The notes beneath the pieces were generated by a model. It worked only from the letters and a program-made list of their open reading frames with translations. It had not been told where the DNA came from and searched no databases. A stretch of 36,912 nucleotides of DNA from Clostridia bacterium. GTDB taxonomy: Bacteria; Bacillota; Clostridia; Lachnospirales; Bianqueaceae. Shown here piece by piece: positions 1-8,016 of this stretch (positions are counted from its first letter, which is position 1; each line of letters begins with the position of its first letter). Made by a program: the position numbers and the translations under genes. The stretch is from the NCBI GenBank assembly GCA_900764045.1, contig CAAFMN010000071.1, positions 1-36,912 on the forward strand. Reading direction: 5' to 3'.

Positions 1-24
1 CTCGCTCTCGCGAGTGCAGAAGCT

Positions 25-53
25 ATTCTATCATAGCTTCGTTTCTTTGTCAA
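25..53 (-). promoter_or_regulatory. Strong promoter (P2) pointing out of the left edge
   Basis: On the minus strand there is TTGACA (48-53), a 17-base spacer, then TAGAAT (25-30). An A-rich tract lies directly upstream, like an UP element. No gene start follows within the window, so the transcript leaves the left edge. The arrangement, paired with a second promoter about 105 bases upstream, resembles the promoters of clostridial rRNA or tRNA operons; that assignment is inference. Confidence 0.7.
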
Positions 54-170
54 CACCTTTTTTCTTTTTTTAGAGAAAAAGTTTTTTGACTGACTCTAGG
101 ACGTTTCCGTCTCACGAGCACGAGCGTTAGTATATCACACCTTGGCAGCTCTTGTCAACACCTTTTTTCT
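47..170. repeat. Direct repeat, 19 bases, two copies (47-65 and 152-170)
   Basis: The plus-strand 19-mer starting TTGTCAACACC and ending TTTTTTCT occurs at 47-65 and again at 152-170. Each copy contains the -35 element and upstream A-tract (read on minus) of one of the two promoters. The repeat therefore looks like duplicated promoter sequence, not a mobile-element footprint. Confidence 0.7.
129..158 (-). promoter_or_regulatory. Upstream promoter (P1) of a tandem pair
   Basis: On the minus strand there is TTGACA (153-158), an 18-base spacer, then TATACT (129-134). It lies 29 bases beyond the stop of the HAD gene and reads the same way. It shares its A-rich lead-in and -35 box with the promoter at 25-53. 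Confidence 0.65.
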
Positions 171-186
171 CTTTTTTGAGTTTTTT

Positions 187-988
187 CTATTCTATGAGTC
201 CCAGGTGCTTCAAACCGTGCTGTATTCCGTCCTCAAACATGGTATCTGTGACATAATCCGCCAGCGTCCGCAGCTCTTTTGTGGCGTTGCCCATGGCCAC
301 TTTAACCGCGGCATATTGGAACATGGACAGATCATTATTGCTGTCGCCAAATACCACAGTATCCTCCCATGGAATACCAAAGATACGGCAGACGGCCGCG
401 ATTCCCGTCGCCTTGGAATATCCTTTGGGCACCATTTCGATTGTGGTACGTGCCATCCCCCTCTCCATGAACAATATAATCATAGAGATCGTTCAACTCC
501 CGGCAGGCCCTCTCTTCATCGGAGGCCGGCGTACGTTTGGCACTGATCTTATTGATCCGGAGACGGTTTTCATTGCCGGCAATCGGTTTTCTCTTCGGTC
601 CCAGCTGCTGCGTAATCAGTCCGCAATACGAATCTATCCGCGTCGTATATTCATCCAGATCATAATACATGGCCTCCGCGCCTTCCAATACCGGAATCAT
701 CCTGTATTTGCGCAGAACCTGAACGCTCCGAAGCGCTTCCGCACAGCTAAGCTCATGATTGAACAGTGTTTTCCCCTGGTACTCCAGATATGTCCCACAT
801 GCCGCGACGATTCCGTCAAACCCTGCGGCAAGCTCTTCCGGGATCATCGCGCGGCACCGTCCGGTACACAGCCACGCGGTATGTCCATTCTTTCTCAATA
901 CAGGAAGGGATTCCCGCGTACTTACGGGAATCCCTTCCTTCAGATCGCAGATGGTTCCATCTGCGTCAAAAAATACGGCTCGGCTCAT
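187..988 (-). pseudogene. HAD-superfamily (Cof-type) phosphatase, frameshifted
   Basis: This is a haloacid dehalogenase-like hydrolase of the Cof type, normally about 265 residues, acting on small phosphorylated metabolites in the cytosol. The N-terminal part (from 988) has the nucleophile motif FFDADGT with D8 and D10. The C-terminal part has the metal-binding motif GDSNND and a GYSKATGI lysine motif, but in another frame. Removing one base from the C-run at 457-461 (a G-run on the coding strand) joins the halves into one continuous protein. The single homopolymer change could be a real mutation or a sequencing or assembly error. The start ATG overlaps the TGA of the upstream hydrolase (ATGA), so it is the last cistron of the operon. 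Confidence 0.8.
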
Positions 989-2496
989 GCAAGCTTTCCT
1001 GTCTGGAATCCGGACAGATCCTCCCAGAAATGCTCTGCAAACGGCGCCATAAACACGGTTGCCGTGTCCTCGTCAAAGGACAGACGAATCTTCAGTGTTC
1101 CGACAAAATATCCGATGGAATAGCACACCAGCTCCAGCTCATGATCGCTCTTCCACGCGCCGCTCGTGATACAGGGCAGATACAGCGGAACCTTGATTCC
1201 GTTAAATCCATATACGATGACCGGCTTGCCCTCGGTCTCTTCCTTCGGTGAGAATCCCGGGAAGTTCTGATGTACATAATGGCCCAGGCCAAAGGAAAGC
1301 GCCTTGGCGCCTTCGGCGTCCTCCCAGCGGAGCGTTCCCTCATCTCCGCTCAGATCTACCTGAAGAGACTGCAGATGCAGGCTCATCTTAGCCCCAGGAG
1401 TATTTTCCTGCATGATGTACTTCTTTCCACTAATCTTCTCCGCCATCACACTGGTCTTTTCGCCCTTCATCGGCTGAATCTTAAGCTGTGCGCAGTAATC
1501 GGTCAGCTTCTTCTGTGCCTCCGGATTCTCCGGACGTACCTCGCCTGCTGTCGGCAGAACCATATCATAGAACAGATTCTCCATCCACGGAATATATCCT
1601 ACCTGTCCCTGCATATCCGCAATTGTTACAAATGCCATATCCGCATCCGGCATATAGAACACCATCTGTCCGCCCATACCACGGCACGCAAAACCATGCT
1701 CTGTTCTCCAGAACTGATATCCGTAGCCATGCTCGCCATTTTCGATCTGCTTGCCGGTCGCTTCTCTCATATATGCTTCACTTACAATCTGCTTACCCTG
1801 GAAGTTACCGTAGTGCAGGCACATCTCAGCGAACTTGGTCAGGTCACGCAATGTGCACAAGATACCGGAACCTGCCCAGGACACCTTGCCATCCGGTGTC
1901 TTAACGCAGATGGCTTCCCGGCTGAATCCCATTTCATCAAAGCCTTTGCTGCGCATGTAATCCAGAAGCTCCATTCCGGAGAGCTTCTCCACCAACGCGG
2001 TCAAAACTGTCGTTGCCGACGTATCATAAGAAAAGATCTGTCCCGGACGATGACTCGGCTCGCATTCAAAGAAGGAGCGAATCCAGTCGTTCTCCGGATT
2101 CAGGCTAACCGTATAAGTACTGTCCTGGAACGGCGTAGACATCATGAGCAGATCACGAATGGTCGCATCCGCGATATACGGATGCAGATTCTTCGGCAGC
2201 TTTTCCGGGAAGTACGGCGCGATCTTATCATGAATCGACAGCTTCCCCTCATCCTGCAGCATACCGATTGCTACGGATGCAAAGCTCTTGCTGGTAGAAT
2301 ACATTCTGTGCTTCCATTCCGGCTTCTGCGGTGCCCAATAACCTTCCGCCGCAATCTTGCCATGGCGCAGAATCGTAAAGCCATGCATGCAATGTCCGCA
2401 CTCCTCCAACTTCTTGAGGTAATTGTAAATCACCTCAGAGTCCAGTCCCACACTTTCCGGTGTCGCCATCGGCAATGGGTTTCTTTCTTTTTCCAT
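985..2496 (-). CDS. Beta-lactamase-fold serine hydrolase (S12/EstB-like), 503 aa
   Basis: This is a cytoplasmic serine hydrolase of the class C beta-lactamase / S12 peptidase fold. The S67-T-S-K70 motif supplies nucleophile and base. The second motif is Y157-D-T, not the usual YxN, and the third is a G-rich GMGG (273-276) where KTG or HGG is usual. No signal peptide is seen. The start at 2496 is preferred over one 36 bases upstream because an AGGGGGT box (2504-2510) sits 7 bases before it and it avoids overlap with the ABC-F stop. It is fourth in a five-gene operon. Altered second and third motifs argue for esterase or amidase action, not drug resistance; the substrate is unknown. It is only distantly similar to the three hydrolases at 25.9-30.4 kb. 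Confidence 0.85.
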   Translation of the reverse strand: MEKERNPLPMATPESVGLDSEVIYNYLKKLEECGHCMHGFTILRHGKIAAEGYWAPQKPEWKHRMYSTSKSFASVAIGMLQDEGKLSIHDKIAPYFPEKLPKNLHPYIADATIRDLLMMSTPFQDSTYTVSLNPENDWIRSFFECEPSHRPGQIFSYDTSATTVLTALVEKLSGMELLDYMRSKGFDEMGFSREAICVKTPDGKVSWAGSGILCTLRDLTKFAEMCLHYGNFQGKQIVSEAYMREATGKQIENGEHGYGYQFWRTEHGFACRGMGGQMVFYMPDADMAFVTIADMQGQVGYIPWMENLFYDMVLPTAGEVRPENPEAQKKLTDYCAQLKIQPMKGEKTSVMAEKISGKKYIMQENTPGAKMSLHLQSLQVDLSGDEGTLRWEDAEGAKALSFGLGHYVHQNFPGFSPKEETEGKPVIVYGFNGIKVPLYLPCITSGAWKSDHELELVCYSIGYFVGTLKIRLSFDEDTATVFMAPFAEHFWEDLSGFQTGKLA

Positions 2497-2513
2497 TTGT
2501 GTTACCCCCTGAT

Positions 2514-4073
2514 TTATATTTTTTTCGACCACTCGCCGCAGTCTACAACTTTAGTGGCCAATCCGTCATAGAACTCCGGCTCATGACAGATCAGCAGGAT
2601 GCTGCCTCGATATTCGGACAGGGCCCGGCGCAGCTCCTCCTTGGCATCCACATCCAAGTGGTTGGTCGGCTCGTCCAGAAACAGCACATTACTCTCACGG
2701 TTCATCAGCTTGCACAAGCGAAGCTTGGCCTGCTCCCCGCCGCTTAACACCCGCACCTGACTCTCTATATTCTTAGTCGTCAGACCGCACTTCGCAAGCG
2801 CTGCCCGCACCTCGAACTGATTCAGATTGGGAAAATCTTTCCATAATTCTTCAATACATGTATTCCGGTTATCCGGATCGGACTCCTGCTCGAAGTATCC
2901 GATATGTAGATAATCTCCCAGTTCCACTGTGCCAGATAATGGCGGAACCTCCCCCAGAATACTGCGCAGCAGCGTCGTCTTACCGATACCGTTGGCCCCC
3001 TTCAGGACCAGACGTTCGCCACGTTCCATCGTCAGATGAATGGGATTGGACAGCGGCTCATCATAGCCTATGACCAGATCCCTTGTCTCAAAGATCAGTT
3101 TGCCGGACGCCCTGGCACTCTTAAATGAGAACTCCGGCTTGGGTTTGTCCGCCGCCAGCTCGATCATTTCCATCTTGTCCAGCTTCTTCTGACGCGACAT
3201 AGCCATATTACGCGTAGAGACTCTGGCCTTATTTCGGGCCACAAAATCCTCCAGCTGCGCCTTTTCCTGCTGCTGTCTCTTATACGCCGCTTCCAGCTGC
3301 GCTTTTTTCGCCGCGTATACCTCTTCAAAGTGAGCATAATCTCCCGGATAGCGGTCGATCTTTTTATTCTCTACATGATATATCACATTCACTACACTAT
3401 TCAAAAACGGTATGTCATGCGAGATCAGGATAAACGCGTTCTCATACTCCTGCAGATATCTCTGCAGCCACTCAATATGCTGTGTGTCCAGATAATTGGT
3501 CGGCTCATCCAAAAGCAGAATCTCCGGTTTTTCCAGCAAGAGTTTTGCCAGCAGCACCTTGGTTCTCTGTCCTCCGGACAGTTCCGATACGTCCCGGTCC
3601 AATCCCAGCTCTGTCAGCTCAAATGCCCTGGCAATCTCCTCTACCTTGGAATCGATCAGATAAAAATCATGTGCCATCAAAAGATCCTGAATCACGCCCA
3701 TTTCTTCCATGGCAGTCTCCATCTCTGAATCCGACATGGTTCCTTCTCCCATCTGATCGCAGATGACATTCATCCGCTCTTCCATGGAAAACAGAGGCGC
3801 AAACGCGCTTCGCAGCACATCCGCAATCGTCATGCCGGCCTCCAGCACCGCGTGCTGATCCAGATATCCTACCTTGACATTGCGTGCCCACTCAACCTTG
3901 CCCGCATCCGGCAGGAGCTTTCCCGTAATTACGCTCATAAAAGTAGACTTACCCTCTCCGTTGGCGCCGACCATGCCGATATGTTCGCCCTTGAGCAGTC
4001 GGAACGAAACATCCGAAAAAATCTCCCGGTCACCAAATCCGTGGGACAGGTGTTCTACATTCAGTATACTCAT
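2514..4073 (-). CDS. ABC-F family ATPase, 519 aa
   Basis: This is a soluble protein with two ATP-binding cassettes and no membrane segments. ABC-F proteins act on the ribosome, either as translation factors or as antibiotic-protection proteins. Cassette 1 has Walker A GANGEGKST (36-44), signature LSGGQ and Walker B LLLDEPTN. Cassette 2 has GANGIGKTT, LSGGEQ and LFLDEPTN. A charged linker rich in K, Q and A lies between them, the segment that reaches the ribosomal P site in this family. The start at 4073 (MSILNVEHL) fits family alignment and has AAGGAG (4081-4086) seven bases upstream; a longer reading would run into the SDR gene. Gaps to both neighbours are 16-17 bases. Motifs alone cannot separate a housekeeping factor from a resistance type. 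Confidence 0.92.
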   Translation of the reverse strand: MSILNVEHLSHGFGDREIFSDVSFRLLKGEHIGMVGANGEGKSTFMSVITGKLLPDAGKVEWARNVKVGYLDQHAVLEAGMTIADVLRSAFAPLFSMEERMNVICDQMGEGTMSDSEMETAMEEMGVIQDLLMAHDFYLIDSKVEEIARAFELTELGLDRDVSELSGGQRTKVLLAKLLLEKPEILLLDEPTNYLDTQHIEWLQRYLQEYENAFILISHDIPFLNSVVNVIYHVENKKIDRYPGDYAHFEEVYAAKKAQLEAAYKRQQQEKAQLEDFVARNKARVSTRNMAMSRQKKLDKMEMIELAADKPKPEFSFKSARASGKLIFETRDLVIGYDEPLSNPIHLTMERGERLVLKGANGIGKTTLLRSILGEVPPLSGTVELGDYLHIGYFEQESDPDNRNTCIEELWKDFPNLNQFEVRAALAKCGLTTKNIESQVRVLSGGEQAKLRLCKLMNRESNVLFLDEPTNHLDVDAKEELRRALSEYRGSILLICHEPEFYDGLATKVVDCGEWSKKI

Positions 4074-4089
4074 GCACTGGCTCCTTCTC

Positions 4090-4845
4090 TTATAATCTGG
4101 GAATATGAAAACCGCCGTCGGCATGAATGACCTGACCCGTGCAGAAATCAAACGCACCGCTTGCGAGGGCCGCTACCGCCCGTCCGATATCTTCCGGATA
4201 CCCCATCCGCCGGATGGGCGTCAGACCTTCTCCGATCAGCTTTTGATATTTATCCATTACGCCGGCTGTCATATCCGTCGCGATAATGCCCGGCTGCACT
4301 TCAAACACCGGGGTTCCGTATTCTGCCAAACGGTCCGCGAAAAGCTTGGTTACCATAGAGATTCCCGCCTTGGAGATACAGTACTCTCCCCTCGAAGTGG
4401 ACGAAGTAAACGAAGACATGGAGGACAGGTTGACAATCCTCGGCTGATACGCCTCCAGCCCCTTGTCCTTACAGCGCAGCATATAATTCGCGCCATTCTG
4501 GCACATAAAATACGTCCCCTTCAGGTTGATGCCCAGTACCCGGTCAAAGCTCTCTTCCGTCGCCTGCAGGATATCCTCCCGCACCAACGGTGCGACCCCT
4601 GCATTATTTACCAGCAGATCCAGCCTTCCAAACCGCTGTTCAATCTCCTGAAAAATCCGGCTGCGGTCCTCGGCCAAGCTGATATCGCACTTCAGATAAA
4701 TGGCCTTTTCCTGTAGGTCCTCCGGAATCTCTACCGTCTCACGGGTTGCCGACAAAACCAGCCGGTACTCCCCGGCAAGCGCTCTTGCGATTCCCTGGCC
4801 AATGCCTCTGGCAGAACCTGTAATCAGCGCAACCTTCTCTGCCAT
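4090..4845 (-). CDS. Short-chain dehydrogenase/reductase (FabG-like), 251 aa
   Basis: This is a classical SDR, NAD(P)H-dependent, interconverting a ketone and an alcohol in the cytosol. Seen: the nucleotide-binding TGSARGIG near residue 9, N80-N-A-G, an SS-rich catalytic serine segment (about 141-145), and catalytic Y155-x-x-x-K159 (YCISK). The C-terminus ends with the GQVIHADGG motif typical of FabG relatives. The TGA of the old yellow enzyme gene lies only 3 bases upstream, and an AGAGGG box sits inside that gene's end, so the two are probably translationally coupled. A role in fatty-acid synthesis is unlikely because no fab genes are nearby. A reductive step on the same substrate as the flavoenzyme is more plausible, but that is inference. 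Confidence 0.9.
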   Translation of the reverse strand: MAEKVALITGSARGIGQGIARALAGEYRLVLSATRETVEIPEDLQEKAIYLKCDISLAEDRSRIFQEIEQRFGRLDLLVNNAGVAPLVREDILQATEESFDRVLGINLKGTYFMCQNGANYMLRCKDKGLEAYQPRIVNLSSMSSFTSSTSRGEYCISKAGISMVTKLFADRLAEYGTPVFEVQPGIIATDMTAGVMDKYQKLIGEGLTPIRRMGYPEDIGRAVAALASGAFDFCTGQVIHADGGFHIPRL

Positions 4846-4848
4846 GAC

Positions 4849-6177
4849 TCAGCCCTCTTTTCCTAGAATATTCTTACGATAGATCTCCAGATATTCCGGG
4901 TTGCGTACAACGCAGCCCGCCGGGAAGCACCCTCTCAGAAGCTCCGCGCACTTGCCGCAGGCAATGCAGCACTTCTTGGGATCCATCTCGCCCTTTTGCA
5001 GCAGATCCTGCACAAATTCCGGATAAGCAAAGCTTTCCCGGCCGAATCCTGCCATGGTGCAGTATCCCTGCTCAACCGCGCCGGCAGCCAGATTCCCGGA
5101 AAACTGCCGCAGATAGGACACGCCGGAAGAAATAATCTTCAGCTCCGGATAGGCCTTAGCGATCTCGCCGGTACATTGATACATCCGCGCTACGCCCTCA
5201 AAGGGATGTTCCGGCGGCACATAGCCGCCCATATCAAAGGGACGGTTGACATGCGGGTTGACATAAGGATTGCCAATCGTAATATCCAAAAGCTCCAGTC
5301 CCTGCTCCATCAGCATGCCGACAAGACGCTTCGGCTCTGTCATGTCCGGCTCCGTCCCCTTTCCTTCAGCTACACCGAAACCATAGGGATACGGAAATCC
5401 GTCGTATATATTCATACGGCTGGTTACAATCAAATCATTTCCCACAGCCGCCTTGGCGCTTGCGTAGGCGTTCCGCAGAAAACGGGTGCGATTCTCAAAG
5501 GAACCGCCGTAATTGCCCGGCCTTGTGTAAGCAGAAAGCAATTCGCAGTTCAGGTACCGATGGCAGCACTTGATGTCGATTCCGTCAAATCCGGCCTGCC
5601 GCGCCATCTTTGCGACCTCTCCATACAGCTCTTCCAGCTCTCTCAAGCGATCATCTGTAATGATTCTGGCCGCGTCGATGGGCTTATCCTTCTCGAACAA
5701 AGGATTATTATACGCAATGATCGGTTCCGGATAACCATGCGGCTTGGAATAGCGTCCGGAATGCGTTGCCTGCAGAATAATCAGCGGCTCCACACCGTTT
5801 TCCCTGCGTGCTGTCTCCCGGATCTCTTCGACCAGACGCTTAAAATCATCTAGCTTATCCTGTGTAATATACAGTTGTCCCGGTGTAGCACGTCCCTCCG
5901 GAACAATCGCCGTAGCCTCCAGCCAGATCAGTCCCGCTCCGCTTTTGGCAAAACGCTCATACCGTTTTCTTGTATATTCGCTGGGACGCCCCTCCGGCGT
6001 ACTGTCGCTTCCCTCCATGGGCTGAATCGCAATACGGTTCGGAACGGTATGTCCCGCTACGGTAAAGGGTTCTCCCAGAACTTTTATATTTTCAGATAGC
6101 GGAAAGCTAACCCCCAGTCTGCCCATCGTCTCCTTTACATCCTGTAACGATTGGTAATGGAATTTTTCGTGCTGCAT
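4849..6177 (-). CDS. Old yellow enzyme-family NADH:flavin oxidoreductase with Fe-S motif, 442 aa
   Basis: This is an FMN-binding TIM-barrel ene-reductase-type enzyme, related to the N-terminal part of 2,4-dienoyl-CoA reductase FadH and to bile-acid BaiCD/BaiH. Seen: NRIAIQPMEG (FMN region), LQATHSGRYS and GFDGIDIKCCHRYL. Near the C-terminus there is a cysteine set, C-x2-C-x2-C-x11-C (CIACGKC then GCVVRNP). This mimics the FadH 4Fe-4S ligand pattern apart from one residue of spacing. The protein ends there, so the second FAD/NAD(P)H domain of FadH is absent and electrons must come from elsewhere. The start at 6177 has a perfect AGGAGGG (6184-6190) six bases upstream; the longer frame to 6276 would cover its own promoter. 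First gene of the operon. Substrate unknown. Confidence 0.88.
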   Translation of the reverse strand: MQHEKFHYQSLQDVKETMGRLGVSFPLSENIKVLGEPFTVAGHTVPNRIAIQPMEGSDSTPEGRPSEYTRKRYERFAKSGAGLIWLEATAIVPEGRATPGQLYITQDKLDDFKRLVEEIRETARRENGVEPLIILQATHSGRYSKPHGYPEPIIAYNNPLFEKDKPIDAARIITDDRLRELEELYGEVAKMARQAGFDGIDIKCCHRYLNCELLSAYTRPGNYGGSFENRTRFLRNAYASAKAAVGNDLIVTSRMNIYDGFPYPYGFGVAEGKGTEPDMTEPKRLVGMLMEQGLELLDITIGNPYVNPHVNRPFDMGGYVPPEHPFEGVARMYQCTGEIAKAYPELKIISSGVSYLRQFSGNLAAGAVEQGYCTMAGFGRESFAYPEFVQDLLQKGEMDPKKCCIACGKCAELLRGCFPAGCVVRNPEYLEIYRKNILGKEG

Positions 6178-6217
6178 GTGACACCCTCCTGCACTGATAT
6201 TTGGACCTATTGTATTT

Positions 6218-6246
6218 ATTATAACACAACTTTTCTTTTCTGTATA
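6218..6246 (-). promoter_or_regulatory. Promoter of the oxidoreductase operon
   Basis: On the minus strand, TATACA (6241-6246, 4 of 6 to consensus), a 17-base spacer, then a perfect TATAAT (6218-6223). It lies about 40 bases upstream of the start at 6177. Confidence 0.65.
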
Positions 6247-6261
6247 CTCTTTTTTCTTGGC

Positions 6262-6290
6262 TTGACAGCCCTCCAAAAGTATAGTATGCT
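6262..6290 (+). promoter_or_regulatory. Promoter of the beta-glucuronidase gene
   Basis: A perfect TTGACA (6262-6267), a 17-base spacer, then TATGCT (6285-6290). The start codon is at 6321, behind TAGGAGGT (6307-6314). It is back to back with the minus-strand promoter, leaving 15 bases between the two -35 boxes, so one regulator could control both. Confidence 0.7.
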
Positions 6291-6320
6291 GAGATTATCA
6301 ATATAATAGGAGGTCTTGTT

Positions 6321-7976
6321 ATGATCCGTACTTTTGCTACACATACGATCCGGCCGCAGGAAGAACTCAGCGGCCTGTGGAGATTTTCTGTATCCGGACG
6401 TCCCTCTCTGATGGCGGCCGTCCCCAGCTGTTGGGAAACCTATCCTGGTTATGGCAGTTACCGCGGTCAGGCCGTTTACAGCCGCAAGATCCGGACTGGC
6501 GGCAATGTTCGCCTGGCTTTTGAAGGCGTGAGCCATACGGCCGATGTCTATCTGGACGGTGCGCCGGTCGCACACCATTATAATGCCTATACCCCCTTTG
6601 AAGCTGTTGTTCCCAACGTCCCTGCCGGGGAGCATCTGCTGGAGGTCCATGTCTCCAATGAGTTTTCTGAAGCTTCCGCGCTGCACCTTGAAAACGACTA
6701 CTATTCTTATGGCGGTATCTCCCGTCCGGTCGCTTTGGAGACAGTTCCCGATGTGTATATCGAATGGGTACATCTGACACCTGTCCGCTCCGATAACGTA
6801 TGGAAGCTTCATATAGCGGCTTCTCTGCGCAATCTGACCCAAACAGAGCAGTCCGCTTCTCTGGTCTCCTCTGTGGCCGGCCTTTCCCATACCTGGAAAG
6901 ACATCTGTGTTCCCGGCAGCGGCACCGCTTGCGTTGAGGGCGAGCTTATCTGTGAAAATGTACTCTCCTATACCCCGGACGCACCTATGCTGTATACTGT
7001 CACCACACAGCTTTTCCTTGACGGAGATACACCGTGTGATGATCTGATCGAGCGGACAGGCTTCCGTGAAATCCGGGTATCCGGCCGGGAAATCCTCTGG
7101 AACGGCGAGGCTGTACAGCTGCGCGGCTTTTGCCGCCATGAGGACCATCCTCTCTTTGGCTGTGCTCTGCCTCTGACCGCAATTGATCACGATCTCGCTC
7201 TGGTGCAGGATATGGGCGGTAACGCGGTGCGTACCAGCCATTATCCCAATGATCAGATCTTTTTGGATCTTTGTGATGAGAAGGGAATCCTGGTCTGGGA
7301 AGAGAACCATGCCCGAGGCTTAAGTGAAGAACAGATGCGCAACCCCAATTTTGACCGTCAGTGCGCCGACTGCATCGACGAGATGATCCGGGCTCACTTC
7401 AACCATCCCTCCATTCTGATCTGGGGAATCCTCAACGAATGCGCCAGCGAAACCGAGTATGGCCGTGCCTGCTATGAAAGGCAATTCGCGCAGATCAAGC
7501 GTCTGGATCCTTCTCGCCCCACTTCCTTCGCTAGCTGCAAGCACTACAAGGATCTATGCATGGATCTGCCAGATATCATCTCTTATAATATCTACCCGTT
7601 ATGGTATGTAAACCGGTCCACCGAGGACTATCTGACCACCCTGTATGATTGGGTACAGACGACAGAAGGCGCCGGCAAACCCTTCCTCATCACTGAGATC
7701 GGCGCGGGCGGTATTTACGGCTACCGCAATCCCAACATGGACAAATGGACGGAGGATTATCAAGAGTACGCTCTGACCGAACAGATCACAGCTGTACTCT
7801 CCAAGCCGGAAGTCAGCGGTATGTTTATCTGGCAGTTCTGCGACTGCCGCGTAACACCGGGCTGGTTCAAGACCCGTCCCCGTTCTCAGAACAACAAAGG
7901 CATCGTAGATGAGTACCGCCGTCCTAAACTGGCATATCAGGCCGTCAAGCGCTTGTATCACGAATTGGCAAAATAA
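6321..7976 (+). CDS. Glycoside hydrolase family 2, probable beta-glucuronidase, 551 aa
   Basis: This is a retaining glycosidase of family GH2: jelly-roll domain (about 1-170), Ig-like domain (170-270), TIM barrel (270-551). The acid/base is E373 (LNEC) and the nucleophile E459 (ITEIG). An N524-x-K526 pair in QNNKG near the C-terminus matches the NxK motif that recognises the glucuronate carboxylate in beta-glucuronidases and is absent from beta-galactosidases. The segment after EENHARG is short, so the enzyme lacks the long active-site loop of the E. coli protein. No signal peptide, so it acts on imported glucuronides. It is transcribed alone, with a terminator behind it, and divergently from the oxidoreductase operon. 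At 551 residues it is slightly shorter than the usual roughly 600. Confidence 0.85.
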   Translation: MIRTFATHTIRPQEELSGLWRFSVSGRPSLMAAVPSCWETYPGYGSYRGQAVYSRKIRTGGNVRLAFEGVSHTADVYLDGAPVAHHYNAYTPFEAVVPNVPAGEHLLEVHVSNEFSEASALHLENDYYSYGGISRPVALETVPDVYIEWVHLTPVRSDNVWKLHIAASLRNLTQTEQSASLVSSVAGLSHTWKDICVPGSGTACVEGELICENVLSYTPDAPMLYTVTTQLFLDGDTPCDDLIERTGFREIRVSGREILWNGEAVQLRGFCRHEDHPLFGCALPLTAIDHDLALVQDMGGNAVRTSHYPNDQIFLDLCDEKGILVWEENHARGLSEEQMRNPNFDRQCADCIDEMIRAHFNHPSILIWGILNECASETEYGRACYERQFAQIKRLDPSRPTSFASCKHYKDLCMDLPDIISYNIYPLWYVNRSTEDYLTTLYDWVQTTEGAGKPFLITEIGAGGIYGYRNPNMDKWTEDYQEYALTEQITAVLSKPEVSGMFIWQFCDCRVTPGWFKTRPRSQNNKGIVDEYRRPKLAYQAVKRLYHELAK

Positions 7977-7981
7977 CGCAA

Positions 7982-8014
7982 AGCCGCCGTCCTTTTCAGG
8001 ACGGCGGTTCTTTT
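7982..8014. terminator. Terminator between convergent genes
   Basis: A perfect 10-bp GC-rich stem (7984-7993 with 7998-8007), 4-base loop TTTC, extended by two weaker pairs and followed by TTCTTTT on the plus strand. It lies 7 bases beyond the GH2 stop and just before the stop of the convergent membrane-protein gene. It is a good plus-strand terminator and may also serve the other direction. Confidence 0.85.
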
Positions 8015-8016
8015 AC

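Noticed and set aside
2496..2532. Longer start for the hydrolase at 2532
   Set aside because: It would overlap the ABC-F gene end, and the added residues are not family-like; the ATG at 2496 has a perfect-distance AGGGGGT.
1270..2571. Long open frame (433 codons) on the plus strand opposite the beta-lactamase-fold hydrolase
   Set aside because: It runs antisense to a gene with clear motifs, has no ribosome site, and its translation is rich in R, H, L and S as expected from a shadow frame. The same applies to the plus-strand frames opposite gatB (10630-11907) and the S12 genes (26036-27613).
4090..6177. Bile-acid bai gene pair (baiA/baiCD-like)
   Set aside because: The families are similar but no other bai genes are near, the flavoenzyme lacks the C-terminal domain of BaiCD, and ABC-F and S12 neighbours do not fit that operon.
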